Shown: positions 50,108 through 59,210 of the stretch, one piece after another
How the letters are laid out: every line of letters begins with the position of its first letter
Numbering within the stretch: position 1 is the first letter of the stretch
Source of the DNA: an uncultured Ruminococcus sp.
GTDB taxonomy: Bacteria > Bacillota > Clostridia > Oscillospirales > Ruminococcaceae
Direction of reading: 5' to 3'
DNA: 60,932 nt
Assembly (NCBI GenBank): GCA_944386525.1
Contig: CALXBL010000005.1
Location: forward strand, 1 to 60,932
The notes under the pieces: generated by a model
Database searches by the model: none
What the model was told of the DNA's origin: nothing
The model's input: the letters and a program-made list of their open reading frames with translations, nothing else
Program-made: the position numbers and the translations under genes

Positions 50108-50143
50108 AAAAAGATGCTGCCCGATCATATCGGACAGCATTTT
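50108..50143 (-). terminator. Terminator of the NUDIX gene
   Basis: On the minus strand, AATGCTGTCCGA pairs with TCGGGCAGCAT, followed by T5. Confidence 0.8.
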
Positions 50144-50548
50144 TCATGCTATAGCAGCTTTAGCCTTGTTTACAATATTCTTATCGTTTTCGTATGAAAG
50201 AATATTCGAGGCGTAGCCTATGTCGACCCATCGGATCTCGGCGATCTCCTCAGCCTGAGGAGTGAAGTCATAATTTCTGGCACGGGCAATAAAGTAGACT
50301 ACAGTTTTAAGGGTATCACGCTTAGGGTAGTATGATACAGTCTCACGGAATGTGGGGTCGATGAGAACATCGAGGGAAGTTTCCTCCTTGATCTCTCTAA
50401 GAGCAGTTTCCACTTCAGTTTCATTGCCCTCCATATGGCCCTTTGGGAAAGACCAGTGCCCACTGTTGATATGTTTTATCAGCAATATCTCAGTATTTCC
50501 GTGAAACTTTCTGTAGACAATGGCACCGCATGATTTCTCATGGTACAT
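50144..50548 (-). CDS. NUDIX hydrolase, Ap4A-pyrophosphatase-like
   Basis: A 134-residue protein whose Nudix box (GHMEGNETEVETALREIKEE, then T) has all metal-binding Glu residues, though the usual Gly after the EE pair is Thr-Ser. The SGHWSFPKGHMEGNET context and short length match the diadenosine tetraphosphatase branch, which removes toxic dinucleotides. ATG after AAAGGAG. Monocistronic. Confidence 0.9.
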   Translation of the reverse strand: MYHEKSCGAIVYRKFHGNTEILLIKHINSGHWSFPKGHMEGNETEVETALREIKEETSLDVLIDPTFRETVSYYPKRDTLKTVVYFIARARNYDFTPQAEEIAEIRWVDIGYASNILSYENDKNIVNKAKAAIA

Positions 50549-50668
50549 AAAGGCGGCTCCTTTCGTAAAAATGTTATGTTGTATTTAGTATAGCACATTT
50601 TTCCGGTTTTGTCTATAGTAAAGATTGGAGATATATGAAACTCGTATGAAAATTTCACAACAGCAGCT

Positions 50669-51967
50669 TTATTCATCGAGGGAGCGGTTTAGAATTATTT
50701 CGGTCTGGGAGTCATCGAGCTGTTCAATGTCTCTGAGAGTTTTGGTGATAGTGCGTGTGCGGACGCCAACTAACTTATCGAGTTCGGCATCGAGCTGGCG
50801 AATTCGATTCTGAGCAGAGGCGAGGACTGTTTCAAACTTTTCAAATTCGGTCTTAACAGCACCCAGCACCTGCCAGACCTCATTACTTCTTTTCTGTATC
50901 TGGAGGGTACGGAATCCCATTTGCAGTGAGTTGAGCATAGCTGCCATTGTAGACGGACCTGCTATATTTACATGGAAGTCGTGCTGCAGCTCAGTTACCA
51001 TGCCCATATTGACAACCTCGGCGTAGAGGCCCTCAAAGGGCAGGAACATAATGGCAAAATTTGTTGTGTATGGCGGTTCGATATATTTAGTGCAGATATC
51101 CTTGGCGCATTTTCTTATAACAGTCTGGAGCTGCTTGCGGCACGCTTTCACAGCCTCTCGGTCGCCGGAAGAATATGCGTCCTGTAGGGCTGCATAAGTA
51201 TCGCCCGGGAACTTGCTGTCGATTGGAAGGTAGATATGACCGCCTTTATCAGCAGCAGGCATTTTTACGGCGAACTCAACGTGTTCGCTGCTGCCCGGGA
51301 TAGTGGGGATTTCTCTGTCATACTGTTCGGGAGCGAGTATTTCTGTAAGGATGGCGTCAAGCTGAATTTCGCCTAAAATTCCGCGGGTTTTTACGTTTGA
51401 AAGGACCTTTTTCAGGTCGCCTACGCCGATTGCAAGGTTTTGCATCTCGCCGAGTCCCTTATAGACCTCCTCCAGACGCTTGCTGACGAGCTGAAAAGAG
51501 CGTGACATTTTTTCATCAAGAGTTTTCTGAAGCTTTTCGTCGACAGTGTTCCTGATATGCTCCAGTTGACGGGAGTTATCGTTTTGTATCTGGGTGAGCT
51601 GGTGTGAGATCGTAAGGCGCATATCCTCAAGTTTCTGCTGATTGGTCATTTCCAGAGTTTTGAGTCTTTCCTCAAACTGTCGGAGCTGAGCGGTTACAGA
51701 ATTAGTTAATATTCTTATGTTTTCCTGCTGCAGCTGGGATGACTCAGCACTGCTCCTTGCAAGCATATTGCCCATAGACTCAACGGAACGGGCAGTTGAC
51801 ACGTCAATTTCCTGTTTCATTCTGCTCATAGAATCGAGGAGGCTGTTCTGCAGCTGCGTCAAGTAGTTTTCGTTGCCTGCGTCTTTATTCTTCCTGAGTA
51901 TCACAGTAAGAATGGCAGTCAGCATAACTATGGTGATGAACAGTAAAATGAGAATAATAATTTGCAT
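50669..51967 (-). CDS. rmuC: DNA recombination protein RmuC
   Basis: A 432-residue protein with an N-terminal membrane helix (IIILILLFITIVMLTAILTVIL), a long coiled coil (about 35-190) and a nuclease-like RmuC domain (KTRGILGEIQLDAILTEIL, PIDSKFPGDTY, FLPFEGLYAEV and VNIAGPSTMAAMLNSLQMGF). RmuC limits inversions at short repeats. Standalone gene with AAAGGA before the ATG. Confidence 0.95.
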   Translation of the reverse strand: MQIIILILLFITIVMLTAILTVILRKNKDAGNENYLTQLQNSLLDSMSRMKQEIDVSTARSVESMGNMLARSSAESSQLQQENIRILTNSVTAQLRQFEERLKTLEMTNQQKLEDMRLTISHQLTQIQNDNSRQLEHIRNTVDEKLQKTLDEKMSRSFQLVSKRLEEVYKGLGEMQNLAIGVGDLKKVLSNVKTRGILGEIQLDAILTEILAPEQYDREIPTIPGSSEHVEFAVKMPAADKGGHIYLPIDSKFPGDTYAALQDAYSSGDREAVKACRKQLQTVIRKCAKDICTKYIEPPYTTNFAIMFLPFEGLYAEVVNMGMVTELQHDFHVNIAGPSTMAAMLNSLQMGFRTLQIQKRSNEVWQVLGAVKTEFEKFETVLASAQNRIRQLDAELDKLVGVRTRTITKTLRDIEQLDDSQTEIILNRSLDE

Positions 51968-52081
51968 AAAAAGTACATCCTTTCATAAGTACTGGTGTAT
52001 TTTATTATATCACAATACAAGAGATATTTCAAATATAATTGCTGTCAGGGAAAATATATGAAATATTTTTCGGAAAAACAG

Positions 52082-52110
52082 TTTACGAAATTAAAAAAGT
52101 ATGATATAAT
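52082..52110 (+). promoter_or_regulatory. Sigma-A promoter of the CPBP gene
   Basis: TTTACG (52082-52087), 17 bases, TATAAT (52105-52110) with TGA extended -10. Confidence 0.78.
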
Positions 52111-52146
52111 GTTAGAAAAGACTTTATAGGAGTGTATTGAATTATT

Positions 52147-53265
52147 ATGAATGATATAAAAGACAGAAGGCTTAATCCATATGATCCCTTTGACAATCCT
52201 ACTGAGAACTGTGCATATCGTCTTGATTATAGGGATGTAGTAGCTGATGTGGATAAATGTGGATACACTCTGCCGCTGGAGCCGGAGAAAGCAGAGCGAA
52301 AGCAGATACGGCGATATTTTAATATGACTGGACTTGCATTGTTTATTGGTGTAACGGGACTTTATGTGGTATTTGTTCTTTTAACTATGATCCTGGAATT
52401 CTGCATGACAGGAAGCGGCTCGTTCGAGGAACTGCTGGCAGCAGAGGAATATATGAATTATGGTTCATCTATACTTATAGCAATGAATGGACTGTTGTTT
52501 ATGGCTGCAAATATACTTGTCTCAGTAGTGGGCAGCCATGCTGCTGGTATAAGGGTGAGGTCATATTTTCGTCCGTTTAAGGAGAAAAAGAGCACGATCG
52601 TACGCTATGTGCTGATAGGTATTTTTATACAGGCTCTTACCGGAGTGATATATGCAATTGTAAACTGGTTTCTGGAGAGCCTCGGAGTTCAGGACTACAC
52701 TGCAGATATCGATACCTACGTTAGCGCTAAGACTATCATAGCAACAGGACTATATAGCTGCATAGTTGCACCTGTAACGGAGGAACTGCTGTATCGTGGA
52801 TTTGTTCTGAAAAATCTTTCGAGGGTAAGTCAGCATTTTGGAATAATCGTGAGTGCTGCTCTTTTTGGACTTGCCCACGAGAATATAGCCCAGTTTATCC
52901 TTGCAATGCCTGTGGGAATATTCATGGCAAGGCTCACCATAAAGTATAATTCCATACTGCCGTCCATAGCGGTGCATATTGGAGTAAATACACTTGCTTT
53001 TCTGATAAACTGGATATATACAGTTGTTCCCATGGAGGGAATGGGCTATGTGGCTATAGTAGCAGTTGATGTTATATATTATCTGATAGCGGTGATAGGT
53101 CTTATATTCTGGATAAAAGAGGTAAGAAAGTCAAGGCTCCCGGCAAATACAATAAAGCAGAGCTACCGTGGTGTAAGAATACTGCTCACATCTCCATGGC
53201 TGCTTGCTGCAGCAGTGTTTCACTTTGCAATGGCACTTATAAATATATCCATACAGAACGCATAA
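52147..53265 (+). CDS. CPBP-family intramembrane glutamic protease (intact motifs)
   Basis: A 372-residue protein with a ~60-residue cytoplasmic N-terminus and eight or more helices. The catalytic motifs are complete: TEELLYRGFVLKNL (EExxxR), FGLAHENIAQF (FxxxH) and HIGVNTLAFLINW (HxxxN). Such proteases cleave membrane substrates or protect against bacteriocins. The N-terminal layout (YRxDYRD, then K-rich linker) is like that of the degenerate relative at 13769. Monocistronic. Confidence 0.9.
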   Translation: MNDIKDRRLNPYDPFDNPTENCAYRLDYRDVVADVDKCGYTLPLEPEKAERKQIRRYFNMTGLALFIGVTGLYVVFVLLTMILEFCMTGSGSFEELLAAEEYMNYGSSILIAMNGLLFMAANILVSVVGSHAAGIRVRSYFRPFKEKKSTIVRYVLIGIFIQALTGVIYAIVNWFLESLGVQDYTADIDTYVSAKTIIATGLYSCIVAPVTEELLYRGFVLKNLSRVSQHFGIIVSAALFGLAHENIAQFILAMPVGIFMARLTIKYNSILPSIAVHIGVNTLAFLINWIYTVVPMEGMGYVAIVAVDVIYYLIAVIGLIFWIKEVRKSRLPANTIKQSYRGVRILLTSPWLLAAAVFHFAMALINISIQNA

Positions 53266-53287
53266 GGGGAATATTTTAAAAGACCTA

Positions 53288-53316
53288 TTGACGTATCGGA
53301 AATAAAGTAGTAAAAT
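53288..53316 (+). promoter_or_regulatory. Sigma-A promoter of pduL
   Basis: TTGACG (53288-53293), 17 bases, TAAAAT (53311-53316). Confidence 0.8.
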
Positions 53317-53350
53317 AGTACTGGAAATAAATATTATGGAGGTAATTCCA

Positions 53351-53932
53351 ATGTCCAAGAAATTCATCGTAGAAACGTCAGCAAGACACGTACACCTTAC
53401 AGCAGAGGATTTTGCAACCCTGTTTGGTGAAGGCAAGGAGCTGACAGTAAAGAAGATGCTGTCTCAGCCGGGACAGTTTGCGTCTGAGGAGAGAATCACA
53501 GTAGTAGGTCCTAAGAAGGAACTTACAGGGGTACTTATATTGGGTCCATTTCGTCCGGCAACACAGGTGGAGCTTTCTGCTACCGATGCACGTACTATCG
53601 GTGTAACAGCACCTATCCGTGAATCCGGCGATGTTGCAGGCACAGGTTCATGTAAGCTTGTAGGTCCATGCGGCGAGATCGAGATAAGCGAGGGCGTTAT
53701 CATAGCAAAGCGTCACATTCATCTTACACCTGAGGACGCAGCAGAAATGGGTGTTAAGGACAAGGATGTTGTATGGGTAAAGTTAGATACAAACGGCAGA
53801 AAGGCTATTCTGGGCGATGTTGTATGTCGTGTATCAGAAAAGTATGCAGCAGCAATGCATATTGATACAGATGAGTCAAATGCTATCAGCGCAACTCCAG
53901 ACCTGATGGGCGAGATCGTAACTGTAGACTGA
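53351..53932 (+). CDS. pduL: Phosphate acyltransferase PduL type
   Basis: A 193-residue zinc enzyme exchanging CoA for phosphate on acetyl- or propionyl-CoA. The two repeats each carry metal-binding His residues: TSARHVHLTAEDF and AKRHIHLTPEDA; GPFRPATQVELSATDAR is conserved. No microcompartment targeting extension or shell genes are present, so this is the free form that can replace Pta in making acetyl phosphate for acetate and ATP. ATG after GGAGG. Monocistronic, with promoter and terminator. Confidence 0.93.
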   Translation: MSKKFIVETSARHVHLTAEDFATLFGEGKELTVKKMLSQPGQFASEERITVVGPKKELTGVLILGPFRPATQVELSATDARTIGVTAPIRESGDVAGTGSCKLVGPCGEIEISEGVIIAKRHIHLTPEDAAEMGVKDKDVVWVKLDTNGRKAILGDVVCRVSEKYAAAMHIDTDESNAISATPDLMGEIVTVD

Positions 53933-53956
53933 TAATTAAATAAACAGCTTTATTAT

Positions 53957-53991
53957 AAGGGCGTTTCTCTTTGCGGGATTCGCCCTTTTTC
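53957..53991 (+). terminator. Terminator of pduL
   Basis: AAGGGCG pairs with CGCCCTT around a 17-base loop, followed by T5. Confidence 0.7.
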
Positions 53992-54112
53992 TTTGTTTTC
54001 ATTGACTTTTAGGTTTGATTGTGGTAACATATAAAAAGAAGGATGTTTGGTTGAAAGTGCTGAATATATATGTCTTTTCAAGAGAATCTCATATGGAAAG
54101 GAGGCATTGCTT

Positions 54113-55429
54113 TTGCATATGAATTATAATCTGCTAAAAAAAATACTTATATATATATTAACAGGCGTTCTTATTTTTATGCTGACGATGAACGCAGGAG
54201 TCGTGGCGGATGATACGGAAGAATATCTTTACAATGGAAATATATACTATCAGATAAACGAATATGGGAATGTAGTTATAACTCGTTCACGAGCCTCGGT
54301 GACTGAAGCAGATATACCATCAGAGATTGACGGCAGGATAGTTACTGAAATAAAAGGCAGTGCCTTTCGTGACAGAACACGTCTTATAAAAGTCATAATA
54401 CCCGATACAATAAAAACGATCGGAGATTATGCCTTTCACCAGTGCATAAGACTTGAAACAGTTGAGATACCTGATTCAGTTGAATACATAGGGTGGAATA
54501 TTCTTGAGAGTACGCCATGGCTTGAAAGTCAGCCGGAGGGCTGCGTTATAGCGGGAGACAATATCCTGATAGCATATACGGGCAGTGAAACTAATGTGGT
54601 GATACCATATGGAGTAAAGATAATAGCCGGATGCGCTTTTGAAGGGTGTACTTCTATGATGTCCGTTGAGATACCTGAAACAGTGAGGGAGATAGGAGGG
54701 CTTGCATTCTCCGGCTGCACACAACTGACGGAATGCAATATACCTTATGGCACCGAGACAATAGGATCGTATGCATTTCACTGGTGCGCCGCACTACAGA
54801 AGGTGGATATAGCCGATAGTGTGACTACTATAGGAAACCATGCATTTGCCGGATGTTCAAGCCTTATTTCCATAAAGCTGCCAATGGGACTTCAGCGAAT
54901 CGAAACGGCAGCCTTTTATGAATGCTCCAGTCTGACTACGATAAATATACCTGGATCTGTTTCGGAGATATCAAGTCAGGCATTTTATAGGTGTGTTTCT
55001 CTAAGCGAGGTCACTTTGAATTCGACTGTAACTTCGGTGGGGACAGATGCATTTTCCGGCTGTTCGGGTATGCAGAGGATAGTTTTCTTTAACAGTGATT
55101 GTTTTATAGCAGATTCCGGTGCAACAGTTGATCCCAACGCAGTTATATACGGACTGCGTGAATCAACAGCCCAGAGATATGCTCAGAGTTATTCACGTCA
55201 GTTTGTACTTGCCGTGCCTATGGCAGGAGATCTGAATGAAGATGGTACAATAGATCTTGACGATGCGGTGATAATACTCGGTATATATGCAAATTCCGCA
55301 TCAAATGTGGCTTATGAAATAAGTGATTTTGAGCTGATTGCCGGCGATTTAGACGTCAATGGCAGTATCGGGATAGATGATGCCACAGAGGTTTTGAGGA
55401 TATATTCGCAGAGTGCAGTAAATCAGTAA
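54113..55429 (+). CDS. BspA-type leucine-rich-repeat protein with dockerin
   Basis: A 438-residue secreted protein. TTG at 54113, eight bases after AAAGGAGG, is the favoured start; the ATG at 54119 is the alternative. Signal helix ILIYILTGVLIFMLTM, then about 11 BspA/LRR_5 repeats (about residues 60-345; consensus IxxIGxxAFxxCxxLxxVxIPxSV), then a dockerin (GDLNEDGTIDLDDAVIILGI and GDLDVNGSIGIDDATEVLRI). LRR_5 proteins often bind host or microbial surface molecules. The gene is 31 bases upstream of a larger paralogue with an extra cohesin, and they are probably co-transcribed. Confidence 0.88.
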   Translation: MHMNYNLLKKILIYILTGVLIFMLTMNAGVVADDTEEYLYNGNIYYQINEYGNVVITRSRASVTEADIPSEIDGRIVTEIKGSAFRDRTRLIKVIIPDTIKTIGDYAFHQCIRLETVEIPDSVEYIGWNILESTPWLESQPEGCVIAGDNILIAYTGSETNVVIPYGVKIIAGCAFEGCTSMMSVEIPETVREIGGLAFSGCTQLTECNIPYGTETIGSYAFHWCAALQKVDIADSVTTIGNHAFAGCSSLISIKLPMGLQRIETAAFYECSSLTTINIPGSVSEISSQAFYRCVSLSEVTLNSTVTSVGTDAFSGCSGMQRIVFFNSDCFIADSGATVDPNAVIYGLRESTAQRYAQSYSRQFVLAVPMAGDLNEDGTIDLDDAVIILGIYANSASNVAYEISDFELIAGDLDVNGSIGIDDATEVLRIYSQSAVNQ

Positions 55430-55460
55430 TGCAATGAGTTGAAGTGAATGGAGTGTTTTT

Positions 55461-58457
55461 ATGAAAATAATACAGAAAGGAAAGCGAATGCTTGCAATTG
55501 CAGTAAGCGTGTGTCTTATGTGGATGACAGCAGCCGTTCAGTATGACAGCTTGCTTCATGCAGCAGCAGATGGGAGTAATGGCATAGTGTCTGACGGCGT
55601 TCTGAACTACCGTCGGACGGAGGGTATGAGTACGGTCAGTGTAGTGTGTGCAGATACGGAAATAGCAGGCAGTCTTGTGATACCGTCTGAGTATGATGGC
55701 ATGAAGGTAGTTGAGATCGAAATCGGAGCTTTTGCCGGTCAATCAGGTATAACTGATGCGGTAATTCCGGACACTGTACAGAAAATAGGCGCAGAAGCAT
55801 TTAAGGGCTGCAGCAGTCTGGAGACAGTGAGCCTTGAAAATACGCTTCAGTCAGTAGGTGCAGATGCGTTTGCTGAAACAGCGTGGAGTGCAGCACATTC
55901 AGAAGATCAGATGATGATAATGGACGAGATACTGCTTGTATCAGTTTCAGATTCCGCAATGAACATCGTGCTGCCGGATACGGTGCGTGTAGTCGCAGAC
56001 GAGGCGTGTATGGGGAATACGTCTTTGATGTCGGCTGAGCTTGCAGAGAACACGGGATATGTAGGCAAAAAGAGCTTTTTCGGCTGCAGTGCTCTGACAA
56101 GTGTGATAATTCCAAGTAATGTGAAGAATATTGATGATTATGCATTCGGAGAAAGTGCACTTGCCACAGTAGTGATCCCATCTACAGTTTTATCTATAGG
56201 CAAGGGAGCGTTTATAAGGTGTACGCAGCTTCAGCAGGTAACTATCCGTGAGGGACTTTTAAAGATCGGAAGCAGTGCGTTTTCCGAATGCACATCACTC
56301 AGGGAGATAACTGTTCCCGACAGCACAATAGTGATCGGAACAGCAGCGTTTAGTAAGTGTACGGGTATGCAGTATGCAGCTATCTTGGGAGGAATGACCG
56401 AACTGCCTGATGATCTGTTCAAGGACTGCACCAGCCTTTATAATGTTGTGCTGGACGGAGATATAGTTAGGATAGGCTCAGGTGCATTCAATAAGTGCAC
56501 CGCATTGCAGAGCGTCACACTCCCGGATACAGTGAAGTATATAGGCTCCGAGGCGTTTCAGTCATGCATGAGTCTGAGAAATGTAAATATACCTGAGAGT
56601 GTTATAGATATAGGCGTAAATGCATTTTTCGATACGACATTCTACAACAGTCTGCGTGCTTCCGACAGTGACAGTAGTTTCGTTATTTATGACGGCAGAG
56701 TTCTGCTTGGATATTATGGTGAGGATCAGTATCTACAGATACCCGATGGCATACAGGTAATAGGCGGAGCGGTATTTGCGGCAAATGAAACTATAAGTGT
56801 AATATGCCTGCCGGATACAGTCACTAGCATAAGCTCATATGCTTTCGATAATCTGTGGACTCTGGAGCAGGTGGTTAGCACAGGCAGTATAGAATACATT
56901 GGAGCCTATGCCTTCTGGGATTGCATATCACTCAGGGAAATGACTTTTCCTGAGGGAGTTGTTGAAATACAGGAGGGAACGATGTTCGGCTGCGAAAGCC
57001 TTGGCAGTGTGTTGGTAAGCAGTACGGTGGAGACTATATGTCAGTTTGCATTCAGCTATTCGGGGCTTGAAAGTATAGTTCTGCCTGAAACTGTATCAGG
57101 TGTAGAGAGCGGAGCGTTTGAGGGCTGCGGTCGGCTGGCAAAGATCAGGATAGAGAATCCTGAGTGCGCACTTGCGGCAGGCTGTATACCGGCAGAAACG
57201 GAGATATGGGGCTATGGAAATTCGACTGCGTATTATTATGCCAAGGAGCATGGAAATCCTTTTGTTGATATATCTAACTCCTACTCTTCAACAAGTACGG
57301 GTTCCGCCACAGCTACAACCAGTATGTCGGTTTTGTCAACAACGTCAAGCTCGTCGTCAATGACAACGACCACTGTAGCGACCTCAACGAGTGTAAGCAC
57401 ATCCAGCAATACTGTAAGCACAACTGTAACTACGGGTAGTGAAACATCTGCTGAGATAGGAACTCTTGTGGCAGGTACAGTGGAGATAAGCATTTCGGAG
57501 CTGGAGAATTCGGATTACAGTGTGGTAATTCCGGTGTCGGCAGAGGATACAGGAGGCTGGTATGCGTTGTGTTATGGTTTCTCCTATGACCCTGCAGTGC
57601 TTACAGCCGAAAGGGTGTATGTAAGTCCTGAAGCAGCCGAGGAGGTGGCAGCAGCCGAGGGTGAACTTAAAAATTTTCCTGTAATAAATGCGGAGAAGGG
57701 TATAGTATGGGATTCAGTGCTGCCAAGCGTATATGCGGGTGTAAGCTGTCCAGACGGCGTGTTTGCATATATTGAGTTTACGGTAGACCGCTGTGCAAAA
57801 CCAGGAGATGTCTTTGAAATAAAGCTTCTTGTGAACCACAACGACAACTATCAGGAGATCGAAACTGAACAAGGAGCTGGAATATGCACTCTTGTTGACG
57901 GAGCAATAATAATATCCGGCGGCTCGAATATTACCACAACTTCTACTTCGGCAACAACGACAACAACGACTGCGACAATGACAACAAATGAATCTACACG
58001 GACAACAACAATGACAACGACCACTACCACAACTGCACCTACATGGACGACGACAACAACGATGACAACAACTGCAACAACACCTACATGGTTAACAACG
58101 ACCACGACAACAATGACAACAAAGGAATCTACATGGACAACCACAACAATAATGATAACGACTACAACAACACCTACATGGACAACTATGACAACAACTG
58201 CCACAACAACGGAAAATGTTCCGGGTGATGTCAACGGAGACGGCAGTATAGGACTGAATGATTCATCATATATATTGAGCACATATGCTTTTATAGCTGC
58301 AAATATTTATGTGACGGATGAACAGGCAGAGTCAGCAGATGTGGATATGAATAGTGTTGTAGATCTTGATGATGCACAGATGCTGCTGAGGTACTACGCA
58401 GGCGTTGGAGCAGGACTTATAGACCAAAGCTTCGAAAAATGGCGTGATGCGCAGTAA
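55461..58457 (+). CDS. BspA-type LRR protein with cohesin and dockerin, a putative adaptor scaffoldin
   Basis: A 998-residue secreted protein. Signal peptide to about 33; about 20 BspA/LRR_5 repeats (70-605); a Ser/Thr linker (610-665); a cohesin (about 668-820: VAGTVEISISELENSDYSVV, LCYGFSYDPAVL, AYIEFTVD, TLVDGAIIISGG); a second, Thr-rich linker with ACATGG-containing repeats (823-918); and a dockerin (from 921: GDVNGDGSIGLNDSSYILST and SVVDLDDAQMLLRYYA). The cohesin is clearly like that of the wall anchor at 35156 (DYxVxxPVS, xxGFxYDxA, VDGAIII). With both module types, the protein can be docked and can itself recruit another dockerin protein. Confidence 0.9.
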   Translation: MKIIQKGKRMLAIAVSVCLMWMTAAVQYDSLLHAAADGSNGIVSDGVLNYRRTEGMSTVSVVCADTEIAGSLVIPSEYDGMKVVEIEIGAFAGQSGITDAVIPDTVQKIGAEAFKGCSSLETVSLENTLQSVGADAFAETAWSAAHSEDQMMIMDEILLVSVSDSAMNIVLPDTVRVVADEACMGNTSLMSAELAENTGYVGKKSFFGCSALTSVIIPSNVKNIDDYAFGESALATVVIPSTVLSIGKGAFIRCTQLQQVTIREGLLKIGSSAFSECTSLREITVPDSTIVIGTAAFSKCTGMQYAAILGGMTELPDDLFKDCTSLYNVVLDGDIVRIGSGAFNKCTALQSVTLPDTVKYIGSEAFQSCMSLRNVNIPESVIDIGVNAFFDTTFYNSLRASDSDSSFVIYDGRVLLGYYGEDQYLQIPDGIQVIGGAVFAANETISVICLPDTVTSISSYAFDNLWTLEQVVSTGSIEYIGAYAFWDCISLREMTFPEGVVEIQEGTMFGCESLGSVLVSSTVETICQFAFSYSGLESIVLPETVSGVESGAFEGCGRLAKIRIENPECALAAGCIPAETEIWGYGNSTAYYYAKEHGNPFVDISNSYSSTSTGSATATTSMSVLSTTSSSSSMTTTTVATSTSVSTSSNTVSTTVTTGSETSAEIGTLVAGTVEISISELENSDYSVVIPVSAEDTGGWYALCYGFSYDPAVLTAERVYVSPEAAEEVAAAEGELKNFPVINAEKGIVWDSVLPSVYAGVSCPDGVFAYIEFTVDRCAKPGDVFEIKLLVNHNDNYQEIETEQGAGICTLVDGAIIISGGSNITTTSTSATTTTTTATMTTNESTRTTTMTTTTTTTAPTWTTTTTMTTTATTPTWLTTTTTTMTTKESTWTTTTIMITTTTTPTWTTMTTTATTTENVPGDVNGDGSIGLNDSSYILSTYAFIAANIYVTDEQAESADVDMNSVVDLDDAQMLLRYYAGVGAGLIDQSFEKWRDAQ
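57943..58213 (+). repeat. Thr-linker minisatellite in the LRR-cohesin-dockerin gene
   Basis: Degenerate repeats of an ACA-CCT-ACA-TGG-ACN core embedded in ACN codons, with at least five TW or STW units. The spaced Trp in a Thr tract is unlike the other linkers here. Confidence 0.85.
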
Positions 58458-58511
58458 ACCGGCGGTAAAATGAGTGTTTTTTGGCAAAAAGATAAAATTA
58501 TAAAAAAGTGC

Positions 58512-58540
58512 TTGACAAAGGAATAATATAGGTATATAAT
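58512..58540 (+). promoter_or_regulatory. Sigma-A promoter of the rpsL-rpsG-fusA operon
   Basis: TTGACA (58512-58517), 17 bases, TATAAT (58535-58540). Confidence 0.9.
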
Positions 58541-58542
58541 GA

Positions 58543-58585
58543 GATGGTATGCGGAACAATACGCATACCATCTTTTATATTTTTT
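58543..58585 (+). terminator. Terminator-like hairpin at the start of the rpsL leader
   Basis: GATGGTATGCG and CGCATACCATC form an 11-bp perfect stem around GAACAATA, followed by TTTTATATTTTTT. It starts just after the -10 box, so it would be the first structure made in the operon transcript. It may be an attenuator, or the terminator of the upstream gene with the promoter embedded. Confidence 0.6.
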
Positions 58586-58601
58586 GAAAAGGAGGAAGAT
58601 T

Positions 58602-59024
58602 ATGCCTACGTTTAATCAGTTGGTACGTAAGGGAAGAAAGCAGCTTGAGGATAAGTCAACTGCTCCGGCACTTCAGAAGGGCTACAATTCTAAGAAGAAG
58701 GTAACCACTAACCAGAGTTCACCGCAGAAGAGAGGCGTGTGCACAGCTGTTCGTACAGCTACACCTAAGAAGCCTAACTCCGCTATGAGAAAGATCGCCA
58801 GAGTAAAGCTTACAAATGGCTACGAAGTAACATCTTATATTCCAGGTATTGGTCACAATCTGCAGGAGCACAGCGTTGTTCTGATCAGAGGCGGCCGTGT
58901 TAAGGATCTGCCTGGTGTACGTTACCACATCATTAGAGGCGCACTGGATGCACAGGGTGTTGCAAACAGAATGCAGGCTCGCTCTAAGTACGGCGCAAAG
59001 CGTCCGAAGGCTGGCAAGAAGTAA
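58602..59024 (+). CDS. rpsL: 30S ribosomal protein S12
   Basis: A 140-residue decoding-centre protein. [34 protein letters not shown] (including the Lys whose change gives streptomycin resistance), [20 protein letters not shown] and [12 protein letters not shown] are conserved. The ~15-residue insertion after residue 20 ([17 protein letters not shown]) is the longer form found in many clostridia. ATG after AAAGGAGGAAG. Confidence 0.98.
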   Translation: MPTFNQLVRKGRKQLEDKSTAPALQKGYNSKKKVTTNQSSPQKRGVCTAVRTATPKKPNSAMRKIARVKLTNGYEVTSYIPGIGHNLQEHSVVLIRGGRVKDLPGVRYHIIRGALDAQGVANRMQARSKYGAKRPKAGKK

Positions 59025-59210
59025 TAACAGCCAAACAACGTAAGAACAGGACAATAACAACCACAGGAAACATGTGGAGATCATATAGATTGCTGCAAAA
59101 TGCAGCGCTGCGATCCTCTGCCTGGCTCCTGACGGTCGGCGGTAAAATCAAAAAGGCCGCCTGAACGAGTACCTGTGAATTCATGAATTATGTGAAGGAG
59201 GGAAGCGAAA
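59025..59210 (+). other. rpsL-rpsG intercistronic region
   Basis: A 186-base gap, longer than in many bacteria. It contains a GGCGG(T) to (G)CCGCC pairing around an A-rich loop at about 59140-59162 and a CATGTGGAGATCAT stretch. In E. coli the equivalent gap binds S7 for translational feedback; a similar role is possible here. Confidence 0.4.
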
